Position numbers and translations under genes: made by a program. This document shows positions 49,501 through 56,745 of a DNA stretch of 64,000 nt, in pieces (within the stretch, counting starts at the first letter, position 1; each line of letters opens with the position of its first letter). A model generated the notes under the pieces. The model did not search any database, was not told the DNA's origin, and saw nothing but the letters and a program-made list of their open reading frames with translations. Source of the stretch: Ctenosaura bakeri (Eukaryota > Chordata > Lepidosauria > Squamata > Iguanidae); NCBI GenBank assembly GCA_948474755.1, contig CAOLHI010000020.1, positions 1,116,001 to 1,180,000 of the forward strand, given 5' to 3'.

Positions 49501-52500
49501 GTTAATAATAATATTGAGTTACTAATGTAATGCTATTATTTTAAATTAAATTTATACTGAATATTAGTATCAAACTTCTGTATTTATAATGTAGTTAATA
49601 AAATCATACTATCTAAACCAGAAATTGTACTACGATAACACAATTGTACACAAAATAATAATTAAAGTAAAAGTTCTTGAAAATTATTAATAATCTTTAA
49701 GCAAAATTATTAATAATCTTTAAGCAATATTCCTTTAACTAAATTATTAATAATCTTTAAGCAAAATTATTAATAATATTTAAGCAATATTCCTTTAACT
49801 AAACATTACAAGTGATATAAATATCCTAGAATAGCAACAAATTAAAGTGATCTAATATTTTCATAATACATTTCTCCTGTAGCAGTAGAAAAGAAAATCT
49901 AAATTTAAAATCATATGCAAGTTCAAAAACCTATTATCATCAATTCACCCTCATTTTTCTTTAAGTAATGATCAAGCATTTCCATTCAGAAACAAATTCA
50001 CCTTCTGTTTGACCTTTTAACCTGGATGTAAGTTTGTCCATTTCAGCTATTCCCACTAATCTGTTAAATCATTCAGTCCAGTGGGGTTTCTGTTTTCTTC
50101 AAGTACTTTGCATATACTAATCTTGCTACCAGTAACATATGTTGTACCAGTTTCTGTGTATTGACAGCTGCATCTTCTTCTCAGATTCCTAGTAAAAATA
50201 AGTCAGGATTTTTTTCAAATTTAACATTTCAGAATCTTCTGCATCATATTCTGTGTTTCTATCCCAAATTGCTTAGCTTTCTTTACAAGCCCACCAAGAT
50301 CCAACATGGTTTTGACATTTCCAGCAATTATTGTTCATTTCTTTATGTATCTTTGTGATGTAAGATACCAAGAAACATCATTTTATAATAATTTTCTTGA
50401 AGGTCATAGCAAAGTAATTTTTAAATTTCTTTTGTCAATAATTTTTCCCATATATGTATGTTATATCCAAAATTCCTTGCCCAACTAACCAACAAAACTA
50501 TTCCAGAAAATAAAAAGAGTGATGTTTATGTTTAAATGTTCCAAAATGTAGATATGCTCCTTCAGGTTTTATTGATTTTCCCAGAGAACTGGAATGTGGC
50601 AATATGCCAGGTAGAAAAAACAAAGTAATAGTAATAATAGTAGTAATAATAGTAGTAGTAGTAGTAGTAGTAGTAATAATAATAATAATAATAATAATAA
50701 TACAATTTTAAAGTTGAGCATGGCTGTTTAGTCATGTTGTTTAAAAACTCAGGCCAGTTTATTAGATCCAAATTTATTTACCCCAAGACATCCAGCCACA
50801 GAAGATATAATGTTCATATAGGAATCTCGTACCCGCCTCCCAGCTCCTCCGAAGCTTGCACTCAACTCCAGCAGCCCAAAGGCATCCACTGCAGCCACTC
50901 TGCTCCCAAATGGATGCCTGCAGGTCCCTGGTTGTGGCTGAATCAGAGATCTTCAGGTTCCCTATGTATCAGGGAACCTCTTTACTTGACAGAAAGATCC
51001 CTTCCTGTCAAGAACGATGCCTCAAGGCATGCAGTTACATCTGTCTTTTTTGACGAATGCTAATTCACATCCTCCATTGCCCGTGCCAGAAGCTGGAAGC
51101 GTTTTGCATAGATCTTAAAACAGTCCAATCCACATGTCATTTTACATACATATTAGTCACGTTGTGTTACGTAGTTTACTGCACTTTATGGTTCTAAGTA
51201 TTCCAAAAAGAAAGGGAGTTATGAACTTTTTATCTAATACATTTTGTTTTGTTTGGGAAAAGAGGTTCATTGTTTCCATCTTACAACTTTTCCTTTCGAT
51301 AGTGCCAGTCATCGGTCAGAGAAAAGCGAAGCCAGCATTGGTGAAGAAATAGATGATATATCTGTGGAGTTAGAAGACTTCAATACTAGTGATAAAGTAT
51401 GACATTTATACTTTAAATGGGGTTGGGAATCTATCTGTTTTCCTGGGAAAACACTGTGAAAAGGTGTTTTGTTGTTGTTATGTTTAGATTCTCTTGCATG
51501 CTGCTTGAAAGCATGCAGTTACTGTGAGAAATGACTGATCAGATCCAGCAATACTTTGAATAAGCTGTTCCAGGACTGGCTTCAGTTTTGAAGAAGGCCA
51601 CAGTAAAGTATGTGCCTCCAGTCAGTGACAGAAACCTGGGCTCAGAAATTCACATTTTAATGCCACAAAGCCTGAGAGCAAGCCTGTCAAGGCACTGTGG
51701 GAAATTTAAATGGTGCCTTCTAGCATCTGTGCACTGACTAGAACAGCATAAAAAATATTTTTTTTAAAGGAAAACCCTAGGCAAGGCATCAGTTATGCAC
51801 CCTGTTGAAGGTCCCTGGGCCACTGAGGCTGTTGAAAGATATGGTATGCTGATCCTTGGCCTGCTTTAGCTGTGAGTTTTTACAATGACCATTGTAAAAA
51901 AATATAAATGTTGCACTTGCCATACTTAAAAGAGTGAACAAATTCGTATATATAACAATAAAACATGAGAGAGACAAAACCTATTTCAGAATTCGTTATA
52001 TTTAAAAGAGAATTTCTTTGTCTTTAAAATGCTCTGTCTTAGCATTTTTGCAATTAAAAAACAAGAAAAGAACTTGTACATGGTAGGTGGCTGAAACTCT
52101 GGGACCCTGGATGATATCATGAAATGCCTAGGTCTTGGTGAATTCTACAACAAAATCTGATTAATGTACAAAAATGTTCTGTCTTCCTGGATGAGGATTA
52201 ATAAAGCCTCCTACCTACATTCTGCCATCCTTACAGTTCAGGTAAAAGACTCCTCTGATCAAGAGTGTCTTATAACCTCGGGATAAATGTAATTTAATTC
52301 TTGATTTTGCTGAGGTATGCAGTATTTATTTGTAAATACTATGTTCTTTTCCATCATTAAGAACTTATCCATAATCTCTTTTGGCTTTATGAGAGTTCAA
52401 CTCTTTCTTTACTTATTAGTATTCTAGCTTGTATTTACCAGTTAAAATAGAGTTTAATTGCATCTATTTGCATGTATATATTGTCAGACTGCCCACAGTG

Positions 52501-52875
52501 CCTAATAAAACTACCTGTAGACTTAACAGCATTTTAAATACGATCAATACAAGCATCAGTAGTAACATTAAATTGTCTACCCTTTTTATTATTCCATTCT
52601 TATTTTAAGCATCAAAATTATTTGTTTAGAAATAAGTCTTATCGAATATGCTGGGACTTAGGCATAATAGGATTGTATTGCTAGTTAAATCTTGTTTGTA
52701 AGTTATTTAAATGGAGACCAAATTTTAAAGAAAAAATTAGTTATAAAATATTTTGAATTTAAATTTCAGTTAACATTTTGATCTTTTTTTTTCTTCCTAG
52801 CTTGAAGACCTCACACAAGATTTCACCATTTCTCAGTTAAGTGGTGATGCAGATTACATAGAAGATGTTGCATGA
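13468..52875 (+). CDS. CEP43: CEP43 (FGFR1OP/FOP) centrosomal protein, whole gene, 13 coding exons
   Basis: CEP43 is a dimeric centrosome and basal-body protein. With CEP350 and CEP19 it works at the mother centriole in microtubule anchoring and cilium formation (family knowledge). The exons at 13468-13554, 19819-19872, 22598-22652, 24110-24198, 25546-25683, 25874-25957, 30894-30950, 39735-39949, 40867-40976, 42367-42429, 48498-48531, 51303-51396 and 52801-52875 join in frame to 384 residues and a TGA stop. Residues about 1-95 form the N-terminal dimerisation region with a LisH motif (about 66-98). The middle is acidic and serine-rich, with 'DSFFDDPVPKPE' at about 246-257. The C-terminus has the conserved 'FNTSDKLEDLTQDFTISQLS' segment. 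The human form is 399 residues; the deficit lies at the N-terminus and around exons 7-8. All frames are intact. Splice sites are GT-AG except intron 10 (GC-AG). Confidence 0.95.
14141..14300 (-). mobile_element. CR1 LINE 3' end, minus strand
   Basis: The minus-strand translation again gives 'APSLEVFKQRLDGHLSGVL'. The + strand left edge is a duplicated agaatcatag 3' terminal repeat. It is shorter than the copy at 7350-7700 but shares its 3' end. Confidence 0.85.
15005..15112. repeat. Unclassified interspersed repeat with inverted ends
   Basis: It carries 'cttccagatgttgttaaact' near the left edge and an inverted counterpart (gttgcaatccagtatctaga) at the right. Similar pieces occur at 26690-26800, 40330-40400 and 53945-54012. 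Confidence 0.45.
15395..15515 (-). mobile_element. Old SINE (MIR/CORE-like) fragment
   Basis: Contains 'cctcacaacaactctggggc' and 'gtccagggtcatctagtgga', the conserved middle of an ancient amniote tRNA-SINE. It is heavily diverged. Confidence 0.45.
15688..15912 (-). mobile_element. tRNA-derived SINE (lizard type), minus strand
   Basis: Reads 'tgtgccttcaagtcatttct' through 'tgccttcctctgaggctgag' to 'ttggaccactacatcat' on +, the reverse complement of the SINE at 3393. Full length and diverged. Confidence 0.8.
16086..16304. repeat. Second copy of the 219-bp identical direct repeat
   Basis: Identical base for base to 5327-5545 and in the same orientation, 10,759 bp away. The flanks differ on both sides (g/c on the left, t/c on the right) and there is no target duplication. 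Confidence 0.85.
17034..17522. mobile_element. Tigger/pogo-like MITE with TA target duplication
   Basis: Begins cagtcggccctcc and ends gggccaactg, flanked by TA (17032-17033 and 17523-17524). The interior has a TG/GC microsatellite (about 17108-17145) and G-rich filler, and no transposase. Confidence 0.75.
17612..19340 (-). mobile_element. L2-type LINE, minus strand, degraded
   Basis: Minus-strand frames at 18522-18980 carry reverse-transcriptase blocks: 'LLDLSVTFDTINHGILL', then 'SVLSPMLFNIYMKLLG' and 'YVDDTQLYLSFPS', the last being the Y-x-DD box with V in place of A. Frames at 18233-18463 and 17799-18074 give the downstream region, including 'RAFSVAAPTLWNTLP'. The 3' tail (ccgcctttctcccaa on +) lies at about 17640. 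Frameshifts and stops show it is inactive, and the 5' part is missing. Confidence 0.85.
19819..19872 (+). CDS. CEP43: CEP43 exon 2 (residues 30-47)
   Basis: Encodes AELRAAVFLALEEQEKVE, identical in pattern to the vertebrate FOP N-terminal helix region. Acceptor tgttacag, donor GAG|GTATGG, phase 0 at both ends. Confidence 0.95.
20372..20567. mobile_element. Foldback MITE, full unit
   Basis: Runs from 'tgcactacacttatagtgct' to 'acagtgtagtgcggaaatgg'. The arms carry 'gttctgcggtttgtagttta' and 'aactgcaaaccccaggattc', with the internal 'gagaattctaaag' spacer. Confidence 0.75.
21713..22239. mobile_element. Tigger/pogo-like MITE with TA target duplication
   Basis: Begins cagttgccctccac and ends gtggagggccaactg, with TA on both sides (21711-21712 and 22240-22241). 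The interior is G-rich filler with tandem-like 'ggatgggagga' units and no transposase. Confidence 0.75.
22598..22652 (+). CDS. CEP43: CEP43 exon 3 (residues 48-65 plus 1 nt)
   Basis: Encodes NKTPLVNESLKKFLNTKD-like sequence, here with R for the first K. Acceptor ttttgtag, donor GATG|GTAAGT, ending in phase 1. Confidence 0.95.
22653..24109 (+). other. CEP43: CEP43 intron 3 (1457 bp)
   Basis: The 23041-23520 part is T-rich and looks like an inverted L1-type 3' region. An unexplained 109-codon open frame lies at 23541-23870. Confidence 0.8.
23041..23520 (-). mobile_element. Possible inverted L1 3' region
   Basis: A T-rich start (gttttttttattttaaattt) and pyrimidine-rich content resemble the complement of a lizard L1 3'UTR. 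There is no coding match, so this is tentative. Confidence 0.3.
24110..24198 (+). CDS. CEP43: CEP43 exon 4 (residues 66-95), LisH motif
   Basis: Encodes 'GRLVASLVAEFLQFFNLDFT' and what follows, the LisH segment used for dimerisation. Acceptor tttttttag, donor ACA|GTAAGT, ending in phase 0. It matches the human residues nearly one for one. Confidence 0.96.
24199..25545 (+). other. CEP43: CEP43 intron 4 (1347 bp)
   Basis: No repeat was confidently named. Confidence 0.8.
25546..25683 (+). CDS. CEP43: CEP43 exon 5 (residues 96-141)
   Basis: Encodes 'LNGLEGRENLARDLGIVEAK' through 'GPLLLEVVRRCQQK', strongly conserved in FOP proteins. The last eight residues are divergent and include two cysteines. 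Acceptor ttttgtag, donor GAT|GTAAGC, phase 0. Confidence 0.96.
25874..25957 (+). CDS. CEP43: CEP43 exon 6 (residues 142-169)
   Basis: Encodes a serine/proline-rich linker containing 'SVHSPPKSSDG', comparable to 'DVHSPPKSPEG' in human. Separated from exon 5 by only 190 bp. Acceptor ccgtttag, donor AAG|GTAAGT, phase 0. Confidence 0.92.
26690..26800. repeat. Unclassified interspersed repeat
   Basis: Contains 'gctactggactgcaaattct' and the inverted 'gttgcagtccagcaacatct', the same family as 15005-15112. Confidence 0.45.
26941..27034 (+). mobile_element. CR1 LINE 3' terminus, plus strand
   Basis: Reads 'gcagggggttggactggatg' then 'tctcttccaactctac', ending in 'ctatgattctatgag', the diagnostic CR1 3' repeat. 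Only about 95 bp remain. Confidence 0.85.
30405..30482. repeat. Old interspersed repeat fragment
   Basis: Contains 'gtatgtttactcaaaagtaa', a motif common in an ancient sauropsid repeat. A similar piece in reverse lies at about 52625-52685. The family is not named with confidence. Confidence 0.35.
30894..30950 (+). CDS. CEP43: CEP43 exon 7 (residues 170-188)
   Basis: Encodes 'IPRYKGHRKQKMCLDTAEQ'. The first six residues match the conserved basic motif of FOP; the rest diverges. Acceptor atgctcag, donor CAG|GTAAAA, phase 0. The 57-bp length keeps frame, so it could be skipped without a frameshift. Confidence 0.85.
32090..32890 (-). mobile_element. L2-type LINE, minus strand, highly degraded
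   Basis: On + it reads 'ggccttcaagggtcaaatac ... ctttgaatta' and later 'cagtttccagaccattttca', colinear with the better L2 copy at 18050-18230. No open frame remains. Confidence 0.5.
33150..33720. other. GC-richer block with a 178-codon open frame, origin unknown
   Basis: Open frame 33177-33713 (+) has no recognisable motif, and frames are open on both strands, which points to composition rather than coding. The right edge 'ggccctgtcacactacacta' resembles the terminus of a hAT-like MITE, so the block may be a non-autonomous element. Confidence 0.3.
34490..35133. mobile_element. Complex foldback element (non-autonomous DNA transposon)
   Basis: The left part carries 'gcataagacttacccaattt' and the right part 'tataagacacaccctatttt' followed by its inverted form ending 'gtgtcttatacactgg'. 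The interior repeats a 'ggtggggagaagtcc' unit twice on one strand and then in the inverted sense (gggacttctcactcagg; gggacttctccccac). No transposase frame was seen. Confidence 0.55.
36868..38190 (-). mobile_element. L2-type LINE, minus strand, degraded
   Basis: The 3' tail is at about 36880-36940 (cctaccttttccccacctta on +). A minus-strand frame at 37735-38121 gives a decayed C-terminal ORF2 region beginning 'MLDEITLPKS' with 'VSVVARVHLHSL', matching the block at 18300-18450. Stops and frameshifts are present. Confidence 0.7.
38287..38759. mobile_element. Tigger-like DNA transposon remnant
   Basis: The left end cagttgagtatcc and the right end gatactcaacctg are inverted. Inside each are 'atctgaaatgctccaaaatc' and 'ccaaaatctgaaatccaaaa', a pattern known from Tigger elements. 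A TA follows the right end but not the left. The interior holds a duplicated 'gcaagcagcatgtacatgat' unit (about 38470-38510). Confidence 0.65.
39735..39949 (+). CDS. CEP43: CEP43 exon 8 (residues 189-259 plus 2 nt)
   Basis: Starts VTESHSDKSN and ends with 'DSFFDDPVPKPERSYG', the acidic conserved block of FOP. The acceptor (tttctttaag) is weak, but it gives the required phase 0. An alternative acceptor at ccacag (about 39679) would break frame. The donor is TG|GTAAGT. Confidence 0.9.
39950..40866 (+). other. CEP43: CEP43 intron 8 (917 bp)
   Basis: A short fragment of the unclassified repeat lies at about 40330-40400 (gatgggcaaattatggccct). Nothing else was recognised. Confidence 0.8.
40867..40976 (+). 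CDS. CEP43: CEP43 exon 9 (residues 260-296 plus 1 nt)
   Basis: Encodes 'ASLSDALPAKSGLSSLTGAP', conserved with FOP. Acceptor attaaag, donor GATA|GTAAGT, ending in phase 1. Confidence 0.94.
40977..42366 (+). other. CEP43: CEP43 intron 9 (1390 bp)
   Basis: The 41790-42190 part has overlapping open frames and looks repeat-derived, but no family was named. Confidence 0.75.
42367..42429 (+). CDS. CEP43: CEP43 exon 10 (residues 297-317 plus 1 nt), GC donor
   Basis: Encodes 'NANSIMKDVKMVNSKLGTLE', aligning to the human segment before the DDDY region. Acceptor gcttacag. The donor is CTAG|GCAAGT, a GC donor with otherwise ideal consensus. The nearest GT (42434) would put the next exon out of frame. 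Confidence 0.9.
42593..42755 (+). repeat. DIRS left inverted terminal repeat
   Basis: Begins ggaggagcaatccacaatga, and continues with 'gtgccagccggaactg' and 'ccaaatcagttaattcagtt'. It matches the reverse complement of 48180-48345 over about 150 bp with scattered mismatches and a small indel. Confidence 0.85.
42927..43580 (+). pseudogene. DIRS ORF1 (Gag-like) N-terminal part
   Basis: A 217-codon open frame, lysine- and serine-rich, directly after the left inverted repeat. Position and composition fit the first ORF of DIRS elements. I recognise no fold. A short tandem duplication (gaggctctga units, 42849 and 42917) precedes it. Confidence 0.5.
43831..45115 (+). pseudogene. DIRS Gag-like protein, broken into three frames
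   Basis: Frames 43831-44367, 44396-44653 and 44765-45115 are successive parts of one former protein. The first is charged and helical. The second has 'IRASVATSMFARADMMWIEE'. The third carries 'LLFDDQALEKMLVESREK', resembling the C-terminal Gag segment of DIRS elements ahead of the reverse transcriptase. At least two frameshifts or stops separate them. Confidence 0.65.
45128..46035 (+). pseudogene. DIRS reverse transcriptase, frameshifted
   Basis: Frames 45192-45419 ('IGAVEEVPQDQYFLGVYST'), 45128-45496 ('LNLRYLNSFVKYLRFKME') and 45511-46035 together give RT blocks. The catalytic box is YLDD at about 45660. The spacing between 'KALVPLV' and 'AYLDD' is short, which suggests a small in-frame deletion of about a dozen codons. 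One copying frameshift separates the fingers and palm parts. Confidence 0.85.
46054..46864 (+). pseudogene. DIRS RNase H and downstream spacer domain
   Basis: Frame 45878-46312 includes 'KITTDASLTGWGAVCQEM' (first catalytic Asp) and 'NFLELKAIRLALK' (catalytic Glu). After a stop, frame 46328-46864 continues beyond a 'WTDNMTA' segment, with 'LNDRADYPSRN' and the DIRS-typical 'FGPFLIDLFAS' and 'PVPWLEGQLYAFPP'. Confidence 0.85.
46868..47940 (+). pseudogene. DIRS tyrosine recombinase, frameshifted
   Basis: Frame 46868-47335 holds the N-terminal core-binding part (helical 'WKAFGKWCNSYTLKMSDIQV'). Frame 47342-47833 holds the catalytic part with 'ITSARRVSELSAL', whose second Arg in the ARR motif is the likely catalytic one. 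A frameshift leads to frame 47697-47936 with 'CDAAGWLESSTSVRHYKMD', whose Tyr is the likely nucleophile. All major motifs can be seen, but not in one frame. Confidence 0.85.
47978..48074 (+). repeat. DIRS internal complementary region (ICR)
   Basis: The first part (47978-48005, 'aatcgttgtggattgctcct') is the complement of the left outer end at 42593-42620. The second part (48006-48074, with 'ttggacttaccatgaggttt') is the complement of the right outer end at 48318-48385. This joined image of both ends is the hallmark of DIRS elements and serves to rebuild the termini during replication (family knowledge). Confidence 0.85.
48180..48385 (+). repeat. DIRS right inverted terminal repeat with outer extension
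   Basis: The inner part (48180-48345) is the inverted counterpart of the left repeat. The outer extension (gaaacctcatagtaagtcca) has no partner at the left end but pairs with the ICR, as in other DIRS elements. Confidence 0.85.
48498..48531 (+). CDS. CEP43: CEP43 exon 11 (residues 318-328 plus 2 nt), 34-bp exon
   Basis: Encodes 'GDEDEYADDFN', matching 'GEDDDYVDDFN' in human. Acceptor acaaacag, donor AACAG|GTAAGA. It lies only about 112 bp from the DIRS right end. Skipping it would shift the frame. Confidence 0.93.
49160..50500 (-). mobile_element. Possible inverted L1-type 3' region
   Basis: Starts with 'ttttttgagtaatttttatt' followed by A-rich sequence, resembling the complement of a LINE 3' region with its poly(A). 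No coding match was found, so this is tentative. Confidence 0.3.
49682..49801. repeat. Tandem duplication of an about 60-bp AT-rich unit
   Basis: The unit contains two copies of 'attattaataatctttaagc' followed by 'caatattcctttaactaa', and the whole unit occurs twice with one mismatch. Confidence 0.85.
50628..50701. repeat. (TAG)n/(TAA)n trinucleotide microsatellite
   Basis: About 24 trinucleotide units changing from TAG to TAA. The long tyrosine run in the minus-strand frame is an artefact of this repeat. Confidence 0.95.
51303..51396 (+). CDS. CEP43: CEP43 exon 12 (residues 329-360)
   Basis: Encodes 'SASHRSEKSEASIGEEIDDI' and 'SVELEDFNTSDK', conserved to human. Acceptor tttcgatag, donor AAA|GTATGA (weak), phase 0. 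Confidence 0.95.
51397..52800 (+). other. CEP43: CEP43 intron 12 (1404 bp)
   Basis: A reverse piece of the old interspersed repeat lies at about 52625-52685. Nothing else was recognised. It ends in a good polypyrimidine tract and cttcctag. Confidence 0.85.
52801..52875 (+). CDS. CEP43: CEP43 exon 13 (residues 361-384 and stop)
   Basis: Encodes 'LEDLTQDFTISQLSGDADYI' then EDVA and TGA, the conserved FOP C-terminus. Confidence 0.96.
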   Translation, partial: LEDLTQDFTISQLSGDADYIEDVA

Positions 52876-53700
52876 GTAGACAACAAAAAACTTAATTTGT
52901 TGCATTGAGGACTTTTGTAGGATCTGTTTTTAAGACAATCACTCTGCTGACATATCCCCTCCCCACTTGTGCCTTGTGTTTCAAAGGGAGAGAATCCAAC
53001 CATCAACACATTTTTTTGGTGGGGGAAGGAGTTTTTAAAACTTGCAAAAACTGAAAAAAAATGGAGTATATTCTGTCTTGTTCAGCTAAGTCTTTTATGC
53101 AAGATATTGGATAGTTTCCTAGATGATGTCCGTTGCAGGCAACAGACACACCAAGATAATTGATCTGCAAGAAGTCAGAAGAAATCAGCAGAGCAGATGA
53201 AGAATGACATAGTTTAAGTTACAGTAACCATTCAGCATTTTGCTGAAGAAACCAAGAAAATTCAATGTTTGAGTTTGATCTTCTGTTGACCCAATTATAA
53301 TTATCAGTGTTCATCAGTACAGTTTCTTTCTTAGCTATTGAAGTTTCTTTAGCACCCTGGGGATATCGCCCGTGATCTTCAAAAGTGACTATTGGGATGC
53401 CTAACACGAGAAATATGAAAAAAATACTAGTGTTTGAAATATGAATCTCCAAGATTTCTAGTAAGTTGGTCACTTCTTGCAACGTAGGTGCTTAGTTCTG
53501 CTAGGTACTTCTGAAAATTGCAGCTGAAATATGAGCCTTAATTCTAAACTTATTTTTATATATTTAAACATTTGTTACTCTAAGCTAGCCTTTTGTTTGT
53601 TAATTTAATGAAAACTATAAATGGTTATTAGCATGAATTTTTTTTCTTTGAAACACAGCTTAATACAGAATAAATAACTGTTGCAAGAGAGGTTGTTTCA
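52876..53700 (+). other. CEP43: CEP43 3'UTR
   Basis: Runs from the stop to a canonical AATAAA at 53669-53674, with cleavage expected about 15-30 bases later. A GT-rich stretch at 53742-53762 lies downstream. No repeat was recognised within it. The exact end needs transcript evidence. Confidence 0.7.
53669..53674 (+). terminator. CEP43: CEP43 polyadenylation signal
   Basis: Canonical AATAAA, the first on this strand after the stop, 794 bases downstream of it, followed by GT-rich sequence. Confidence 0.7.
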
Positions 53701-53759
53701 AGTTTGAGAATGTTCTGTGATGAAAATCTTTCATTTAAAATACTTTTGTGTGTGTGCGT

Positions 53760-54700
53760 GCGCTTATAGAGTTTGTTTTTATTTTAATGTATGTATTCTA
53801 AAAAACATTCAGTCTACTTCTGTAAATCTTAAGTTGTGAATTACATGTACTGCATCCATTTTAATTTAAGTGTATAAAAATAACAAATATTTATGAATCC
53901 ATCTCTTTGAATTTAATATTTATGGTCAGGTTGATTAACCTGTTGACCTTTAATTCCCATCAGCTGTAAGCAGCATGGTCAGTGACCAGAGGTATTGGGA
54001 GTTGTAGTTCCCTTTTCCAACTGAGACATAAGTCTTATTTATTTCAAAAGGACCAGGATGCACCTAGCTAGGCAGTACAAAAACAGTCAACAGTCATGAA
54101 ATAGTCAACCAAAGACTGGCAATACAAAAGCTTTTGTTGAAAATGTGATGTGAGACAGCTGTAGAAGTTGATGGACTTGCATGATTGATCTCAAATGCTG
54201 CTCCTTCCCCAACACAGGAATTTATGCGTAACTTAAAGTGGCAGGAGAGATGTTAACGCATGCTTTGTGAAATATGGTCAGCAGTGACACTTTTTCAGCA
54301 GTATCTTATGTACGATGCAGTTATATTCTGTTCTAGTTACTGAGTGAAACTGAAGTTCCAAATGCAATTTCTTATGTACTGTACAACTAATTTCTCAGAA
54401 AAACACATTTAATTTAATTTTTTTGAGGTGACAACTGTTTTAACAGTTTGGGCTTTGGTGTAACATTGTCAATGTGGTCCTTATTTCAAGTGATGTGGCC
54501 ATAGGAATCCGGAGAGGTACACAGCCTACTTGCATAGGATTCAGTCACCATACTACAGGTATGAGCACTCTCATTCCTGGGAATATTCCTACTAGAAGTG
54601 TGAAAAGGACTAGTACCATTTCAGAGAGTTTGATCCTTGCATCCATTGTTGCAATCAGTACTGTGGATTAGTACTTGCCTCAGTACCACTTACTTTGATA
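53760..54700. other. Intergenic sequence downstream of CEP43
   Basis: Contains a fragment of the unclassified repeat at about 53945-54012 (attcccatcagctgtaagca; ggagttgtagttc). The rest up to the DIRS relic is unrecognised and may include the relic's unrecognisable 5' end. Confidence 0.4.
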
Positions 54701-55466
54701 GTGAGCAGAGCATGGTCTCAGTCTCTGAAAAGACATGGGACCTCAGTGTGTCCTTGAGAGCTAGTCTCAATTTTGACACAGCCTAAGATTTCCAGACATT
54801 ATTTACCTCCAACTTTGCTGCCTCAGTCCCATCTGCTCTGTACTATTACCAAACCCACGCTGTATGCCACTCTCTCCTGCCTCACCAATCCATTCAGGTA
54901 TACAGTTCATGCAGCAGTCATCAGAGTTGGAAGAGTTTGAATTAGATTCATCCTCTGCCTCTTCTGATGCACTTGCCTCCAACAGATCCAGAGTGCAACC
55001 TGGCTTCAATGACTGACGACGTAAGGCCCTTGCAGGCCAGTTGTTGGATTTGGGGAAGGCTTTGTATTTGGATTTGAAATAACTTGAACACTAGCATCTA
55101 ACCCTGCATACTGTAATATGCAGAGTAAGATTCCGACATTAGTGTCCGTTCCTCTGCTACTGTCGTTGTGCAGAATTGGAAAGAAGTCCTGGTCTTCAAT
55201 ACAGTCCACATTTAAGGAGATGCGGTAGTTGATATTGGGTAGCTGAAGCAGGACTAGACTGGTTTTGCACTACCCTCAGCCAAATTCAATCATATTAGAG
55301 GTGACTGATTCGAAGTCTCTCCAGAGGGACACAACACCTCTTGGTAGAGAGGGCAAAAGACAACATAACACACACACAGCTGCCCTGTCTTTCAGGATCT
55401 CAAATTACAAAACTTGTAGGGGAGCATACCAGCAGTTCCTATAGGGAAAAGATGGCCTTAATTATC

Positions 55467-55668
55467 TTCTTTTTTTTTTTTTTACTTTATACTTTATTAA
55501 TCAAATATTATTACAGTGTTATTACAATGTCACAAAAGAGAGAGAATCAACATAACAAAGGGAAAAAAAGAAGAAGAGGAAAAATAAAAAAAGACCCATT
55601 AAACTAACAATACCCCAACTAAACCAACCACCGTCACAAAATATGTAACTTATAACTTATCTCAATCT

Positions 55669-55717
<49 letters not shown>

Positions 55718-56074
55718 CCTATATAATATAATACCTATATATGCATATATGTATATACCTCTCAATATATGTCTCAGTATAGTTAGTATAACTTATCTCA
55801 ACCAATATAAACCCCTTTCCATTCCCTAAACCACATTTGGGTCACTATGGACCATTCATTTTCTACCTTACCCTTATCAGTCTTTACATCTATTAATGCA
55901 GTCAACATATCCATTTGATACATCTCGTATAATTTCAATACCCATTGATCTAGAGATGGTATCTCTTCCCTCTTCCAATATTGAGCATAAACCAGTCTTG
56001 CAGCCGTCGCCATATATAACAAGATTCTATTATGTTGTTTATGGTTATTTAACTCACCAACCACAAACATATTC
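55467..56074 (-). mobile_element. 5'-truncated L1 inserted in the DIRS relic
   Basis: On + it starts with poly(T) (the complement of its poly(A)) and contains a minus-strand frame at 55798-56076 with 'MATAARLVYAQYWKREEIPS', an L1 ORF2 C-terminal segment. It is flanked by the perfect 20-bp duplication aaaagatggccttaattatc (55447-55466 and 56075-56094), direct proof of target-primed insertion. A (TA)n microsatellite at about 55674-55712 lies inside. Confidence 0.92.
55674..55712. repeat. (TA)n microsatellite
   Basis: Uninterrupted TA dinucleotide tract inside the L1 insertion. Confidence 0.95.
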
Positions 56075-56745
56075 AAAAGATGGCCTTAATTATCAACAAG
56101 CTTCCTGAACTGGATAGATGAGTAACTGCTATTCTACAGGCTGAGGTGCACAGTTTGATCGTCCAGCAGATTAACATGGTGAGGCATGCTGCAGATTGAA
56201 GGGCAACATGCTAGCAGGAGCCATTGCCTTGCGGTGGAAGGAATAACTGCTCATCTGGCCCATCTCACCAGGCCAGAGCAACAATTGATGCAACAAAAGT
56301 GATGTCTTCAGTGAAAGCGCAACAAGCTCAAGCATACACATAAAAGACACACTATAGCTCACTGGTTTAGCCCCCAGTCACAGGCTCAGTTGTCATCCTA
56401 TTCTCATGACCCCTGTACGTGACAGTCTTCAGCATCCAAGGGTCCCTTTATCAACAGAGTGGTGGCTCTGGCCTCCTCCTTGTCTATGCAATACAACATC
56501 CAGTCCTACATTTAAAAAGCTTCAAGATCAAAGCAAGTGGCTCTTTTGACTTCTTTGCCAACATTCTTTCCACATCCACTCCACTATTCCACAGCAGGCT
56601 CCAGAGATACCATCTGCTAGTGCTACAGAACTGGGGGTCCTCAACATTGAGTGGATGAGGTGTGCAATAGTTTTGGAGGTACTCTCTTCTGGGGGTAATT
56701 CGCATCAGCCTTGACTCCAATGCACATGACAAGGAGGTTGATGAT

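Larger units (their letters stand above)
48532..51302 (+). other. CEP43: CEP43 intron 11 (2771 bp)
   Basis: Very AT-rich at 49160-50500, with a tandem duplication (49682-49801), a TAG/TAA microsatellite (50628-50701) and a GC-richer unidentified block at 50820-51060. Confidence 0.8.

Noticed and set aside
49682..49801. CRISPR-like array
   Set aside because: Only a simple tandem duplication, with no spacer diversity, in vertebrate DNA.
50562..50771. Protein with a long tyrosine run
   Set aside because: Artefact of a TAG/TAA trinucleotide microsatellite read on the minus strand.
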